Positions 46,219 through 58,200 of a stretch of 64,000 nucleotides of DNA are shown here, piece after piece. The notes under the pieces are model-generated. The model ran no database searches. It saw only the letters and a program-made list of their open reading frames with translations, and was not told where the DNA came from. The position numbers and the translations under genes are program-made. Every line of letters starts with the position of its first letter. The first letter of the stretch is position 1. Origin of the DNA: Deuterostichococcus epilithicus (lineage: Eukaryota > Chlorophyta > Trebouxiophyceae > Prasiolales > Stichococcaceae); contig JAVTLE010000008.1 of the NCBI GenBank assembly GCA_033439295.1, positions 2,914,001 to 2,978,000 of the forward strand, given 5' to 3'.

Positions 46219-49200
46219 ATGAAGAACGTTGTGTTGAACGTGCGGGTGTCATCATGCTGTCGTCAGCAGTCACCGGAATGCAATCCTGCACCTGCAGTGC
46301 TGCCTGCCCGGTCACATACAACCCGCTCGCACCGCTGGCGCAGCTTCAGTAGCTCCCAGAGCGCTAGCAGAGGGAGCGCGGCGTCGCTGCACGCGCGGGA
46401 GGGTCGGCTTGCGTTGTCACGACACCATGTCAGCGCCATGTGTGAGGCAGCCAGCGACAAGATGACGGTCGCCATCACAGGTGCGCCTGTGCTGGAGAGT
46501 GCGACATCTCCAATAAAGACAGTTCGTTGGAACGGAGAAGAAGCCGGCGGTTTGGCCACCCAAGATGTGGAACACATGCATTTGGCACACATGCATCACC
46601 ACTGGGTCACGTCAGCCACCGCCAGACGTGCTCGTTGTGCCCGGCCGCACCTCACAGTGCGTGTCCATCGATGCGGGAATGCGGCGATCGCTTTCTTTTC
46701 TCAGCTCGAAGCACGCTTTCGCCACCATCGGTTCAGCCATGCGACGCCATTCCGCAGCTGTTGCGTCCGTCAGCCTGGAAACGGGCTGCAGAGGCGGCGC
46801 GCACGCCTGTCTCAGCGCGGTCTCGCAGGCTGCTGCATCAGCGCTCACTCATCCGCCGCCAAAGCCCTGCTGTTGCCGCAACAGGCGCAACAGGCCTCGT
46901 CGGCAGCCGGCTGGTGTCGCGGCTCGCGGCGCAGGGCCACAGCGTGCGGGTGCTGACGCGCAACGTGGGCGCCGCGCGGGGGAAGCTGCCCTACGGCCGG
47001 CTGGAGTTTTACGCGCCGGCGGACTGGGACCGGGCCTTTGCCGGTGCCACGGCGGTCGTCAACCTCGCAGGTGGGGGTGCCCTGCTGCGGCAGAGGTCGC
47101 TTCCGAGTCCGTCTGCGGCGCCCGCCTCTGTGTGTTTCAGCCCCGAAGATGCTTCTGCATGCGGTGACGGGCCCCTGCACTGTGACGCCGGCGCAGCAGC
47201 ACTTTGATGGGTCAGGCGAGGGCGGCGGGGCGTCGTTGAAGCGGCGGCGGCCTGGCGCGGCACCCCGAAATCTGGGCCACAACTGTGGCGTAAGGCGTAC
47301 AAGCTGCGAAGAACGTGTCCGCATCACACACTGCAACCGTACATATGAATCAGGGAGAAACGCTCTCGATCTGGCTCTTGCCGCAGGCGAGCCGATCGCC
47401 ACGCGGTGGTCCAGCGCCCACAAGGCGGAGATCAAGCGGTCCCGGGTGCAGACGACGCGGCGCGTCGTTGACGCCATCAACGCGCTGCCGGCGGGCCAGC
47501 GGCCGAAGGTCCTGGTGTCCACCTCCGCCGTCGGTGAGGGTCCACAAAAGTTGAATCACAAAAGTTGAATCAGGTCGAATTCGGAACCATAGGACGCTGC
47601 TGTACCGAGTCGCTGACATGCGGCAGGCCTCAGTGCTGGGTTGATACGATGCAGCGGCCCGAGTCGCACGTGAGGCATCAATTGCCGCAGTGCCTGCGGC
47701 GCAGACTCAGGAAACAGGGGCTGGATCTGTCATGCTGGGTGCGGCGGCACTGCCCCAGCAGCGCGCCTGTGGGCGCTGCCCAGCAGCCTGCTCGCCGCTG
47801 CCAATGCGCCAGCCGCTGGCACGGACTCGATCGACAGCTGGCGCTCCCTGCGTGCTCGGCCACTCACCGCCCACCAATCAGCCTGACTGGCCAGCAGTGC
47901 GCCCCTTGGACTCGCAGGCTACTATGGCACGAGCGACAACGACACCTTCAGCGAAAAGAGCCGCAGCGGCAGCGACTTCCTGTCGGAGGTGTGCCGCCAG
48001 TGGGAGGCCGTCGCCGACTCCGCGCAGGTGCCTTCCCTGCTTTGAAGAACAAATTGGCAGGGGCACCGGTTTGGGCGGCCCCTCACCCCTTTTCCTCTGT
48101 CTGCCAGTGGCAAAAACATGAAGTCTCAAGAACGCAGCACTGTGGCACATTGCTGCATGCGTGTGGCAATTCGGGGTACACTTTTGGCAGCACCGGCAGC
48201 GTCTCCTGACGGTGTATTCCTCCAACGTCTCCGCTTTGCCACACGCCAGGCATCTGGCCCTGGCAGGCGTTACAGCTAACCTGCACTAGGCACGTTGAGT
48301 GCGCCCCGCCCGATCTGAAGAACAGTCCCAGTTCCAGATGGGAACCCAACATCCGATAGTTTGGACAGAGTGGTTCCGTGATGGTGCCTCAGCCCTGAGT
48401 GTCCACCCGCCCCCTGCCGCTGTGCAGGTGGACCGCAAGGTCATTGTGCGCTTTGGCATCGTGCTGGCGCGGGATGGCGGAGCGCTGTCCCGCATGCTGC
48501 CTGTCTTCAACGTCTTTGCCGGCGGCCCGCTCGGCAGTGGCCGCCAGTGGTTCTCCTGGATCCACAGGTGGGTGAAACCGTGTTCAAACTCGTGAGGCTC
48601 GATCGACACTGCTGCGGCAGACTTGCCATTACTGCATGCTCGGCACAGCGCAGCCTTTGCCCGTGTGTGGGGCCCCCGCCGCACGACAGGGCGGCCACGT
48701 CCGCGTGATGCAGCATGAAGGGTTCAGATGCGCAGCAGGGCGGCAGCTGCCCGGCGCCCTGGCCGGTGCACGCATGCCGAGTGCAGGAGCCGTGTCAGCT
48801 GGCCGCAAGCCGCTGTCCAGCTGCGGTCCCACCATCAAAACCATGCCGAGTCATGCCCGTGCCTCACCATCCGCCCGTGGCCCCGGTGGTGCAGGGACGA
48901 CCTGGTCAACCTGCTAATGGAGGCGCTGACCAGAGACACCTACAGCGGCGTGTACAACGGCACCGCGCCAAACCCAGTCCGCATGTCCGAGCTGTGCTCT
49001 TCGCTGGGTGCGTCCCTAGGTGTTCAATATGCACACAGTCAACATCCCTAGCGGACCTGTCGCATCGCCCCATTCATCACCTGCTGGGCAATCACAGTCG
49101 AGCAAAGGCTTTGCTTCGCGAGCTTCTCATTGGACATTGAACATCGGTGGCAGAGTTCCTGTCCGCACGACGTCGGAGGTTCCTGGCAGCTACACTGTGC

Positions 49201-50075
49201 AATTGCATGCAGCGCCGCAGAGCTCCCAACAAACGGCTGCATCCTGGGGGGAACACACCAATTTCAGCCTTCTGTTCGCTTCTTGATGCGCCGGTTCGTG
49301 CAGCCACATCCCACTCAGGAGGCCGAACACACTCTTTGGCAAGCAGGCACGGCCACCCTCCACTAAGGGTCAATCGCTTGAGTTCCCTTGCGCTGAAGGC
49401 GCGGCGCCAGGGGGGCTAGATGGCTGCCGGCGCCAGGCTCCATGCTGCTACTCCACTGAGCGCCCTTCTCAACTCCAACCTCACATCTGCACGCAGGCGC
49501 AGTGTCGCGGCCGGTCCACTTGGCCGCCGGTGCCAGACCCTGAGCATACTCCTCTGCTACTTCTCCAGCTCTTCACTTGTGCCTTTCTCAGCTCTTCACC
49601 TGTTCTGCCTGCCCCGCAGGCACGGTGCTGGGGCGGCCCAGCTGGCTTCCGGTTCCGGACTTTGCACTGCAGACGCTGCTGGGGGAGGGCGCCGGCGTGG
49701 TGCTCGACGGCCAGCGCGTGCTGCCAGCCCGCGCCCAGGTTCGCATGTTTTCAGGGTTTAGGGCCGTGTCTCTTTCATTGTTTAGGGCTGCCTCGACACT
49801 CAGATGCAGCTGGCATGCTGGAAGGGCACCCAGAGATGGCAGCCACCGCCTCCCTCTTGAGGCAGTCGGGTGCATCGGCTTGTGTTTCGTGACTTTTACT
49901 GCTGACCCCGCCGCTGCCCTGCTGCATGGGGATGCTGCGCGCTGGCTGGGGCGGCCCAGCGTCCTGTTCCCGGCTCGCACCGGTCCTTCAATGACCGTGT
50001 GATGAATCACAGGAGGCGGGCTTCCGCTTCCAGTACCCTGAGGTGACGGCGGCGCTGCGCAGCGTGGCGCGCTGA
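46219..50075 (+). CDS. SDR39U1-type epimerase (GIANT CHLOROPLAST 1 / SulA-like), 379 residues
   Basis: Atypical short-chain dehydrogenase of the TIGR01777 epimerase family. The Arabidopsis member GC1/SulA sits at the inner plastid envelope and is needed for plastid division; the bacterial member is YfcH. Eight exons in phase: 46219-46480, 46885-47070, 47387-47533, 47918-48027, 48428-48567, 48895-49007, 49620-49738, 50013-50075 (TGA). The NAD(P)-binding motif spans the first junction: MTVAITG joined to [10 protein letters not shown]. Later landmarks are [93 protein letters not shown] and [14 protein letters not shown]; these are the expected series. Residues 1 to about 80 are Ser/Arg/Ala-rich with few acids, which fits a plastid transit peptide. 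It is tail-to-tail with the SCAMP gene. Its last large intron holds echoes of exon 7. Confidence 0.94.
47540..47572 (+). repeat. 14-base tandem duplication just after an SDR39U1 donor
   Basis: CACAAAAGTTGAAT occurs twice in tandem within the first 40 bases of the intron that starts at 47534. Confidence 0.8.
49491..49545 (+). repeat. intronic echo of SDR39U1 exon 7 and its acceptor
   Basis: The bases from ACGCAGGCGCAGTG to CCGGTGCCAGAC mirror the acceptor and start of the exon at 49620-49738 (CCGCAGGCACGGTG to CCGGTTCCGGAC), about 70 percent by eye over 45 bases. It lies about 125 bases upstream of the source. A further partial match (GGCTGGGGCGGCCCAGCG, about 49943-49960) lies in the following intron. 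Confidence 0.68.
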
Positions 50076-50636
50076 AGGGTCTCGGAAGTGGAAGTCGATG
50101 CAGCAGCCGCCTCAAAAGCTCGCTGAGGCTCAGAACAGGGCCGCCGTTTCACCGGAAGCCGGGCGGTGCCCTGCAAAGCTCTGCGGCACCTGAATCCCGA
50201 CGCTGTTCCCACACAGCCGGCGCACTCGAAGCTGACTCTGCGGGGCAGCAGGGAAGCGCCGACGAGACGCTCGTTGCCGCCTTGGGCCAGGGCACGCGGC
50301 CGTAAGGCTGCACAAGTGTGTGTTTGCACGCCACGAAATGATGCGGAGGCAGCACCACCAGGAACTGGCCTGTTGTTTGGACACAGGCAGCAGTCAATTT
50401 TGACGTATACTCCCCGGTTTTGGCATATCGCTCGACACCCAAGCTGCTTGTTTGTGCGCTTTGTAGATGAAGCAATACAGGTGTGGCGCCATTCGTTCGC
50501 CTGTTGTACAGCTAGGCACTTGCGGCACCAATATGCAGTGGTATGCAAGGACCAGGTTTGGAGGAGACACTCCTAACTACACTCCTAAAGCTGGAGGAGA
50601 CTACCACCAGCACCCTTGCTGCCTTCCTTGGTCGAA

Positions 50637-50674
<38 letters not shown>

Positions 50675-50911
50675 AGGCAAAATGAATCTGGTTTGCGAGC
50701 TCAACTCTGCTTCCTGCTGACACAACATTCTGCACCTTCCCACTGTTTCCTGCACCTCCATGGCTGCAACCACACTCCTACAGCAGCGAGACGCAGGTCT
50801 GACATATTATATGTAAACTTGGGCCCCGAGTCATCGACCGCCATCTTAGTGTCCTTCGTCAGTGACCGTCAGCACAGCCTGGGTCGTGAATCTTCACCCG
50901 CAGGCAAGCAC
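50076..50911. other. intergenic between convergent genes, with a CTG tract
   Basis: About 830 bases between the SDR39U1 stop (+) and the SCAMP stop (-). It contains about ten CTG triplets at 50638-50668 followed by TTGCAG. Frames on the minus strand here could be extra SCAMP exons if the donor-like GTGAGTGC overlapping the SCAMP stop is used; I see no phase-matched exon that supports this. Confidence 0.5.
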
Positions 50912-53705
50912 TCACGGCTGGCCGCCGCCGCAGAGGATGGCAATACCTGCCAGCAGCACGCCGGCCGCCAGCACGCAGCTGGCCACCCACAGCGAGGCAT
51001 TGACGATGCAGCAGACGGCGTACGCCGTGTGCGAGCCAGCCCCGGCAGCATCTCGAAGGGTTCGTTCGAACACTTGACGCCATGCCAGCTGGTTTGGCGA
51101 CTGTGCTTGTTCAAGAAATGCCGCCTGCTGAGTTCCAAAAGCAACACATGCAAAGCTGCGCCGGGATATGCAGCACGGCGTGAACACAAGCATCAGGTGT
51201 GCCGCACGAGTGAATTGTGGCTGCATTCCGCGACTCGGTCGGTTTGCAGCTCGTTCCCAGTTCCACATGATGTTTTTGCCAAGATGTGAGACAAGCGCTG
51301 CGGCCAGCTGCAGCAGCACCCACCTCCGGCAGCGCGCAGCTGGCTGCGCGCCTCGAATGCGCCGGCTGCCCAGCCGCCGACCTCCGGCGGTCCTGTGGCC
51401 GCCCAGCCGCAGACGCCGATGTGAACGCACAGGCCCAGCAGGCCTAACACCCACCTGCGGGCACATGGTCGACTGGCGTGGCTGTGCATCTCATGTGTAT
51501 ACATAGCATGTCTTTTAGTGAATTCCAAAGATTCCACGCTTTGACGAGGACCTGCATCGCTGCTGCCGTGCATGTACCAGTCGCAGTCGCAGAAGCCACA
51601 GAGCTTTGGGGTACGGGGTGAGCAGCCGCGCTTTGACAACCATCGCCAGGAGCAAAAGCTGTGCGCAGATGCGCATCTTGCCCGTCGTCCAAATCCAGAT
51701 CAGTGGGTCCACAAACCTGATTACAGCGAGCATTTGCCAATCTTGTAACCAACAAAGATTCAGCCCCAAGGAATGTTGTAAGAGTGGCCCTGAGCGCACG
51801 TGGCGGTGCTGCGGGTACGCGCGGCGCGGTACAGCGGCCAGTACCAGGCGGCCCAGGCGCCGGGCATCCCCGCCAGCATCACCAGCGCCGCCCACAGCCA
51901 GTCCACATCCCGCTTGATGCCGTCCGCAAACCTGCACCACGTATGCTTAGAAAGCAGTGTGAGCGCTCTTTGGCTGGATGACACAGCTGCAGAGGCTGAG
52001 TGACCGCAGGCTGGCACACTGATCCGAACTGCCGCAAGATGGCAAATGAAGGGCTACAACGACTCATCCGCCACTGGGTGCTCACGTATCCCAGGCCCAG
52101 AGCCTGGGATTGGATGTCATCCATAATATGCCGACGAGTCGTCAGCTGGATGACACCAAATTGCACTTGCACGCATTGAGAAGCCTAGCAAACACCACAA
52201 GCTGGCATGCTGGCGCGAGTGTTCATCATGGTGTAAGTCAGGGGCGGCACATTGCAGAGACGAGCGCAAAGTTGAAGATCATAGCGGCAGTGCCCAGCAG
52301 CCAGGTCATGTAGGCGACGCGGATGATGCGCTGCTGCCGGTAAGGCACCTGTAGGTATGCGTGACAAGCATCCACGGCCCCACAGCCAAACACAGGCCAG
52401 CAGCGTGCTTCATGGCGTGACGCAGCGCGTGTCAGCAGATGTGAGACAGCTGACAGTCGCTGAAAGCAAGCATAGCTGGTGTCTGCAGCACAGGCAGGTG
52501 CCATGAACCTGCTTGGTGCGACCATACGAACCTGAAGTGCAGCGAGCAATGCATTCTTGGCCTCGTGGGCAGCGTCAAGCTCACCTCATGCCTGATGTCG
52601 TGATGCACCATGGGGCAGCACAGCGGCCAGGTCTTCGGCTTCTACGCGGCACATGCACAAATCGCATCCCGCATCCACACACAGGTGAACACACCAGCTG
52701 CATCGCATGATGAATGTCGCAGAAATGGTCGCACATTACACCCTGTGCCGTCTGCACACACGGTGTTGGTGTGATTCCAGAAGGTCAGGGTTTCAATCAG
52801 CTTACGGGATTAAAACCGTGTGGCAGGGTGCGTGTCAACTGTTCGCAACAGGGTGGCCCTGCTGCTGCAGTTAGCTTGCGAGGGGCACACCAGGCTATTG
52901 GCGAGCGCAGCCTCACGCCTCTGAACCTCGTCTTCCTGCAGCCAGCAGGGGAATGCCGTACTGTGCGGGCTCTGTGCTATTGGAGCAGACATTCCATGCT
53001 CTGGAGGGAAGACCGGGCAAGGGTCCGTCCAATGACGACAGGGTGCACCATCGTGATCGAAGCGACATGTAGCAGATAGCAGAGGTCATAGCAGATATAT
53101 AGCAAATGTCCACCCGGAGCTGGAGGCGGCACTCGCGTGCGTTCAGGGTAGCCTCCCACTGTGCCGCCGTGGGCGCCGGCGGAATGCCGGTCATCACCGG
53201 CAACCCCTGCGCCGGCGGCAGCGCACCGGCATCCGGCTGCAGCCCGTCACCATTTTCCCTCTGCCACCAGGGGCCGCGGCCGTTGCTGACGGGCAGCGCC
53301 CACACTACTGGGACAGCAGGAGGGATGAACGGCATCCTGCGGGCAGGAGGAGCTGCTTCCGCTGCGCATCTGAGGCAGGGCGCCGAAAGCCGAGCAAACG
53401 TGTCCTGTCTTAAGGTCGGGCTTGTGACAGCAGCATTGAGCGCATCGACACACGTTCCAGCAACGACAGGGTCGGTGCTGCAGCTCTGCCGCCTCCTTGC
53501 TTGTCCAGGGCATCCGCTTCTTGTTGATGCTGATGAGCTCAGAACTGCAAATGCAGCACGACGCACCTGGTGCCGAGGAGGACTCGGCGGTGGGGCTGAT
53601 TAACGGCAGCTCCGACAGGCTGTCTGCGGGCGACGAATCAGCGCGCTGCAGGTTGTTTGCTGACGCCCGGCGGCTGCCGCCAAGAGAAGTCCGGCTCGGC
53701 GCTCC
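50912..53705 (-). CDS. SCAMP: secretory carrier membrane protein (SCAMP); first exon not found
   Basis: Four-helix membrane protein of post-Golgi and endosomal recycling. Exons: 53567-53705, 53114-53307, 52585-52641, 52251-52348, 51800-51931, 51324-51454, 50912-51051 (TGA); phases agree, 297 codons with stop, close to plant SCAMP length. Landmarks: AAQWEATLNARECRLQLRK in the cytosolic N-terminus, TWPLCCPMVHHDIRHE (the NWP..P..HHDI motif of the family), QRIIRVAYMTWLLGTAAMIF, WAAWYWPLYRAARTRST (canonical WYRPLYRA..TDS), WVLGLLGLCVHIGVCGW and a last helix AGVLLAGIAIL. The exon starting at 53705 is open upstream but has no good ATG, so a small first exon is missing; the usual NPF motif is not seen. 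The stop overlaps a strong donor (GTGAGTGC), so a longer C-terminus is possible. The gene lies downstream of TRAPPC11 on the same strand. Confidence 0.9.
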
Positions 53706-54470
53706 CTGCACAGTGTATTGGTGCGTATAGAGTGAGAGAGCGATGCCATATGTGATGATACTTTCACGGGCTGATGAGGTGCAGCACCTTGAACATATCA
53801 CTAGCATGGTGGTGGCAATTGCTTGCAAGCAGAGGGGAACCCGGGCGCGGCAGCCGGGATGTGTCGGCAGCTTGGTGTGGTGAAGGCCGCGCACGCTCTG
53901 TTCCGCCAGCTGCAGCTGAAGCGTCGAAAATATACGCAAATGACAGTTCCTCAGACGAACTCGCGTCTCAAGATTTCAGAAAGAGAATCACCACAATTCG
54001 CCCAACCTGGCTAATTTGGAACGCAGCGTTGGCGGATAGGGGCGCCTGAAGCGGATATATGCGCGGCGCTGTGGGCAGCCAGTGGTCGCTGCTCGTTGCC
54101 CTGGCCTCGACAGTGTGTTCCAGCTCGAGGGACGCGCCGAAAGACGAGATAGAGCCTGCACGTTTCATTCTGTTGGCAGCCCTCCGAGGCAAAATCCTTC
54201 GTGCAAAGCAGGTCCCGTGAGAGGCCTGCTACTTGCGGATCGTCGAACAGTAAGCCAGGTGACACATCTGGCGGTGTTCTTCACAAAGCAAATTCTGCCA
54301 GTGCAGGTTGAACTTCGCACTGAGGTGATGGCCTGGGCTTGTACCAGGCCACTTGCTCGGATCCCTGATGAGTAAAATGGGCCGCTGGTCACACTTGCTA
54401 ACAGTTCGCGAGATTTGCAAGCCTACCACGCGAACGCCAGCAAGACAGCAACAGCCGAATACCATCCTAG
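53706..54470. other. intergenic, with the missing 5' exon of SCAMP
   Basis: About 760 bases between the SCAMP exon at 53567-53705 and the TRAPPC11 stop, both on the minus strand. It should hold the SCAMP promoter, its first exon and the TRAPPC11 3' UTR. I could not place the SCAMP ATG. Confidence 0.5.
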
Positions 54471-55141
54471 TCACGCCGCAGCGGGTGGCGCCACGAACAC
54501 CCGCCCGCCTGCACTGGCATCGAGCGCGGCTTCGAGGCCCGGCACCGAGAAGCGTACGGACGGCAGTGCCAGACTGCCAGCCGCGACTGGCACCAGCTGC
54601 CAGGCGATGGTCGTCGCGCTGTGCGGCAAAACCGCCACTGTCGATTGCCGCGGGCCTGCGGTCAAAGCGCTAGACGTTATAGAGGCAGTCCGAGTTGCGC
54701 AAAAGCCAGGGGAACAGTGGGGCATGCTCTGAGCATGTCAGGATCTGCATTGGCTGTGCTGCCATGCGCAAGGCCATGCACCGGGCAGAAGCATACAGTG
54801 CTCTGCTAGACGACGCATTGAGCACGAATGTCACCAAGTGGCACCTGCGAACACGAAGCCGGCGCCGTCGGTGATGGCGGCGGTCAGCTGCTGCTGCGCT
54901 GCACTGGCGCCGCCGTCCAGCGTGACGGCATACCTGCGCTCGATGAAAGACATTCGTATCAGCCTGCCGCTGGCCCCAGGAGTGCTACAACGACACCTTT
55001 CACAGAGCTGCGGGATCTCTGCCTGCTGTCACACCATCCAACAGGTCCTGAGCACAGGCTGGCCGTGTTTCACGAGCAATCATGGGTTGCTGACGAGTGG
55101 CCGGCCGCAGGACCCCACGAAAAGACAGGAAGTAGGCAGCC

Positions 55142-55219
<78 letters not shown>

Positions 55220-58200
55220 GCAGCAGCAGCGGGTCACCTGAAGGGCTGGCCGGCGGTGGCGGAGGGCGGAAAGTCGGTCGTCACGCTCAGCAGCGGCTCC
55301 ACAAAGTCCACCGCCGGCAGCGGCAGCTGTGTCTCAACCACCTCCGACTGCGCGCCGTCAGCAGCGGCCGCACCAGCGCCCTCGCCGCCTGACGCTGCGG
55401 CTGTGCCTGCGCTGACCGCTGCAGCGTGGTCGGCCCTGGACGCCTCCACGCTGCTGCTCGTGCGCAGCTGTGCTGGCCTGCAAGGGCCACCAGACTCTCA
55501 GAAACTCGGAACATGGAGTTACATAGCTGCCTCAGCGCGGCCAGAACCTGCCACGAAGCTCCGGGCTTGCAGTCCGGCGTGTGGTGCCAGTCAGCCTGTC
55601 TGCAAGCCAGGCAACACAAGCATGCAGCGCCACTGCCCAGTGTATCATGCCAACAGCGGACACGAGGGACATGCTAGACCGTTTGTTCAGTCTCAGCGCG
55701 ACAGCCGGCTCGTTCTTGGGACCATGCCCTCTGGGCAGTGGCGCCTTGCAAGTCGCTCAGCACGGTGCCACCAACGTTTGTTTCCTGGATCGTGCTCCAT
55801 CGGGAGTCTTCAACGACGACTCAATGACGAATCGAGCAGTGCCCACCTGGCCCGCCGCCAGCGCAGCAGCAGGGTGCCGAGCCCCGCGCCCTGCGCCGCC
55901 GCCTTGCCGCGCAGCATGAACAGCGCGCTGTGGATGTCGCCGGTGCGCAGCCGCGCCGGTGCCGCCAGCGCCATGTCGTGCGGGCCGTGCGGGAGCGACG
56001 TCTGCGGCGCTTCCCCCGGGTCCGGCATCGGCAGCTCCACACGACACTCCTCCAGCATCACCTACGAGCACGAAGCTTCAGTGAGTTCCTCCCGAGCTAC
56101 TCCAGAAAGTCAGGTCGCTGTTCGTGCAGAAGGAGGCTGTGTCACAACAGGAGGCTTGCAGCAGCCGGAAGTAGATGCAGCTGTACACAGCTTCATGGTT
56201 GCAGGCAGAGCAAGAGAGGAGCTCAGCATGAAGGTAGTGCGCGGCTCTGCCGTCACTGCTCGACCCCAGTCCTGCCACACGCGACCGGGCAAGCTGCGAC
56301 TGGTGATTTGGCGCCTGGGGCTTGGCATGCAGGGGCGAGGAGGCAGGTCGCACACCTCGCAGGGGGCAGTCACGCGCAGCACCGCCGTCAGAAGGCACGG
56401 CTGGCGCAGCGGCAGCGCGGTGCGGCCGTCGGCGCCGGCGCCGCCGAGCGCCGCCGCCGNTGACACGCCGGGCGCCAGCAGCAGCAGTGGCGAGGCGCGA
56501 GGCGGCGCCGCCAGCGTCGCCCGCAGCGAGAAAGGCACCTCCACAGTGACCTCGATGCCCGCAGCAGTCGCCAGCGACTCCCCTGGCGCCTGCGGCGAAT
56601 GGATGTCAATTCCGAGATGGCAGGGGCCCACACATTTGTTGAGCCCTTGTCTGGCGGCGTCGGGACGGGAACATCGCTACGCGTCACTGCCATGTCAGCC
56701 ACACTCCGCACACTCGGCAGCTGGAGCTGACATGCGGCAGGCACCGCACAAGTGGCTCACGATGCCTCCGGCGAGCTTGAAGGAATGTGTCATTCAGACA
56801 GTCTTCTTAGCAAGGCTTCGAGACCAACTCCAGGACCCACCTCGGCCAGCTGGCAGGCCAGGGAGGCAGTCACTCGGATCTGGCCCTGCCGCGGCAGCGC
56901 CATGAGCAGCTGCACGCGCGAGCTGCTGTCTGCCGCCACCGCACCAACCCTGGCGGGACCGCTGAACTCTGTTGCTGCCGCCGGCGGCTCGCCTGTGGGC
57001 GGCATCCATGATTCAGCTACATTGCGCACACCGCACACAGGGCGCCTCGCATCGTGAGGAGCCATTGAGCGCTTGAACACGCAGAATTGCACAGTGCGTT
57101 CCCTGTGTAAGCAGCGCCTCGGAAGCAGGTGCATTCCCACATTCAGAGCACGTCCTGGCCCGTGGACGCCGCTGGTCCCCTCATCTGCAGACGCTAGTCC
57201 CCTGACCTGCACCAACCTGAGGGCGGCGCGACGAACAGCTGCGGGCCGCCGAGACCCTCCCTGTAGGAGGCGGCCACGCTCAGCGTGCCGCCGGCCAGCG
57301 CGCCGCCCGCCAGCACCACAAACGTGAGCGGCACTCGCTCACCCACGATGGCGTAGCCAGCGCCCTCAACCTGCAGGGTGCACGGTCACACGCTCAATTG
57401 AGACAGGCTTGTGTTTGGACGTTGATCAGCAGGGAAGCGTTGTGCGCTGTACTATCGTGGGCCCGCTGCACGGCCGGCCGGCATGCCAGCCGGTCTAGAC
57501 TCTGTACGTCAGTGCAAACATCGACTGCGTTGACTAGCCACTGCAGCCCAACACTTACCCTCAGCCCAGAAACCAAGGACAGGAGTGCGTCTGTTTTCTG
57601 CAGCAGTCAATCGAAGCGGCTACCTGTGGTGCTGCTGTAGAAAGCTTCTAGACAGCATCGCCGGGACAATGACACCGGCGGCTTGCTCAACGGTATGACA
57701 ACAGCGCGATGAATCCAGACCTCCAGACTCAGCTCCAAGGTTGTGAGGAAGTGAAATCACAAGCACTGTGCCCAGCGTCATTTGGCCACGCCACGGCACG
57801 GTGTTGGCACCCAAAGTACACCCCCCTCGCCTAGGTCTGTTTCAACGCACTGCGGTGCAACCACCTAAATGCTGTCTGCAAGCAGAGAGCGGCGCCATCA
57901 TCGAGCGGTGGCACTGTCCCAGCTGGCCGGCACGCCTGCGAGACCATGACGCGCTCACATCTGGCCGACGAGCGCTGCGCCAAAGTCGCTGGATCCCTGG
58001 ACCTCCAAAGTCACACCTGCAGCTCCGGCGGCGTGTGGCGAGAGGGCACGTCCACCTCCCAGGAGCCCGCTGCCACGCAGCTGGCGCGCGAGAAGGGGGA
58101 CCGGTCCGCTGCAAAGCCCTCCCCCGCGTCACCCACCACCGGCAGCCCCTGCCGTTGCAGGATACAGATGATGGTCATCAGGTGCTTTGATGCCTAATTT

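Noticed and set aside
50170-50260. Possible extra C-terminal SCAMP exon (VPQSFAGHRPASGE)
   Set aside because: Its phase does not match the donor overlapping the SCAMP stop.
50638-50672. CTG repeat read as a polyleucine segment of a small membrane protein
   Set aside because: The surrounding frame has no splice or start support; it is better seen as a simple repeat in intergenic DNA.
51270-51323. Possible further exon echo in the SCAMP intron after the exon 51324-51454 (WVLLQLAAALVSHLG against WVLGLLGLCVHIG)
   Set aside because: Similarity is short and mostly Leu/Val codons; not clear enough to add to the list.
55256-56905. 549-codon plus-strand frame, the longest in the window
   Set aside because: It runs antisense through TRAPPC11 exons and introns alike, has no family signature, and its length reflects GC-rich composition.
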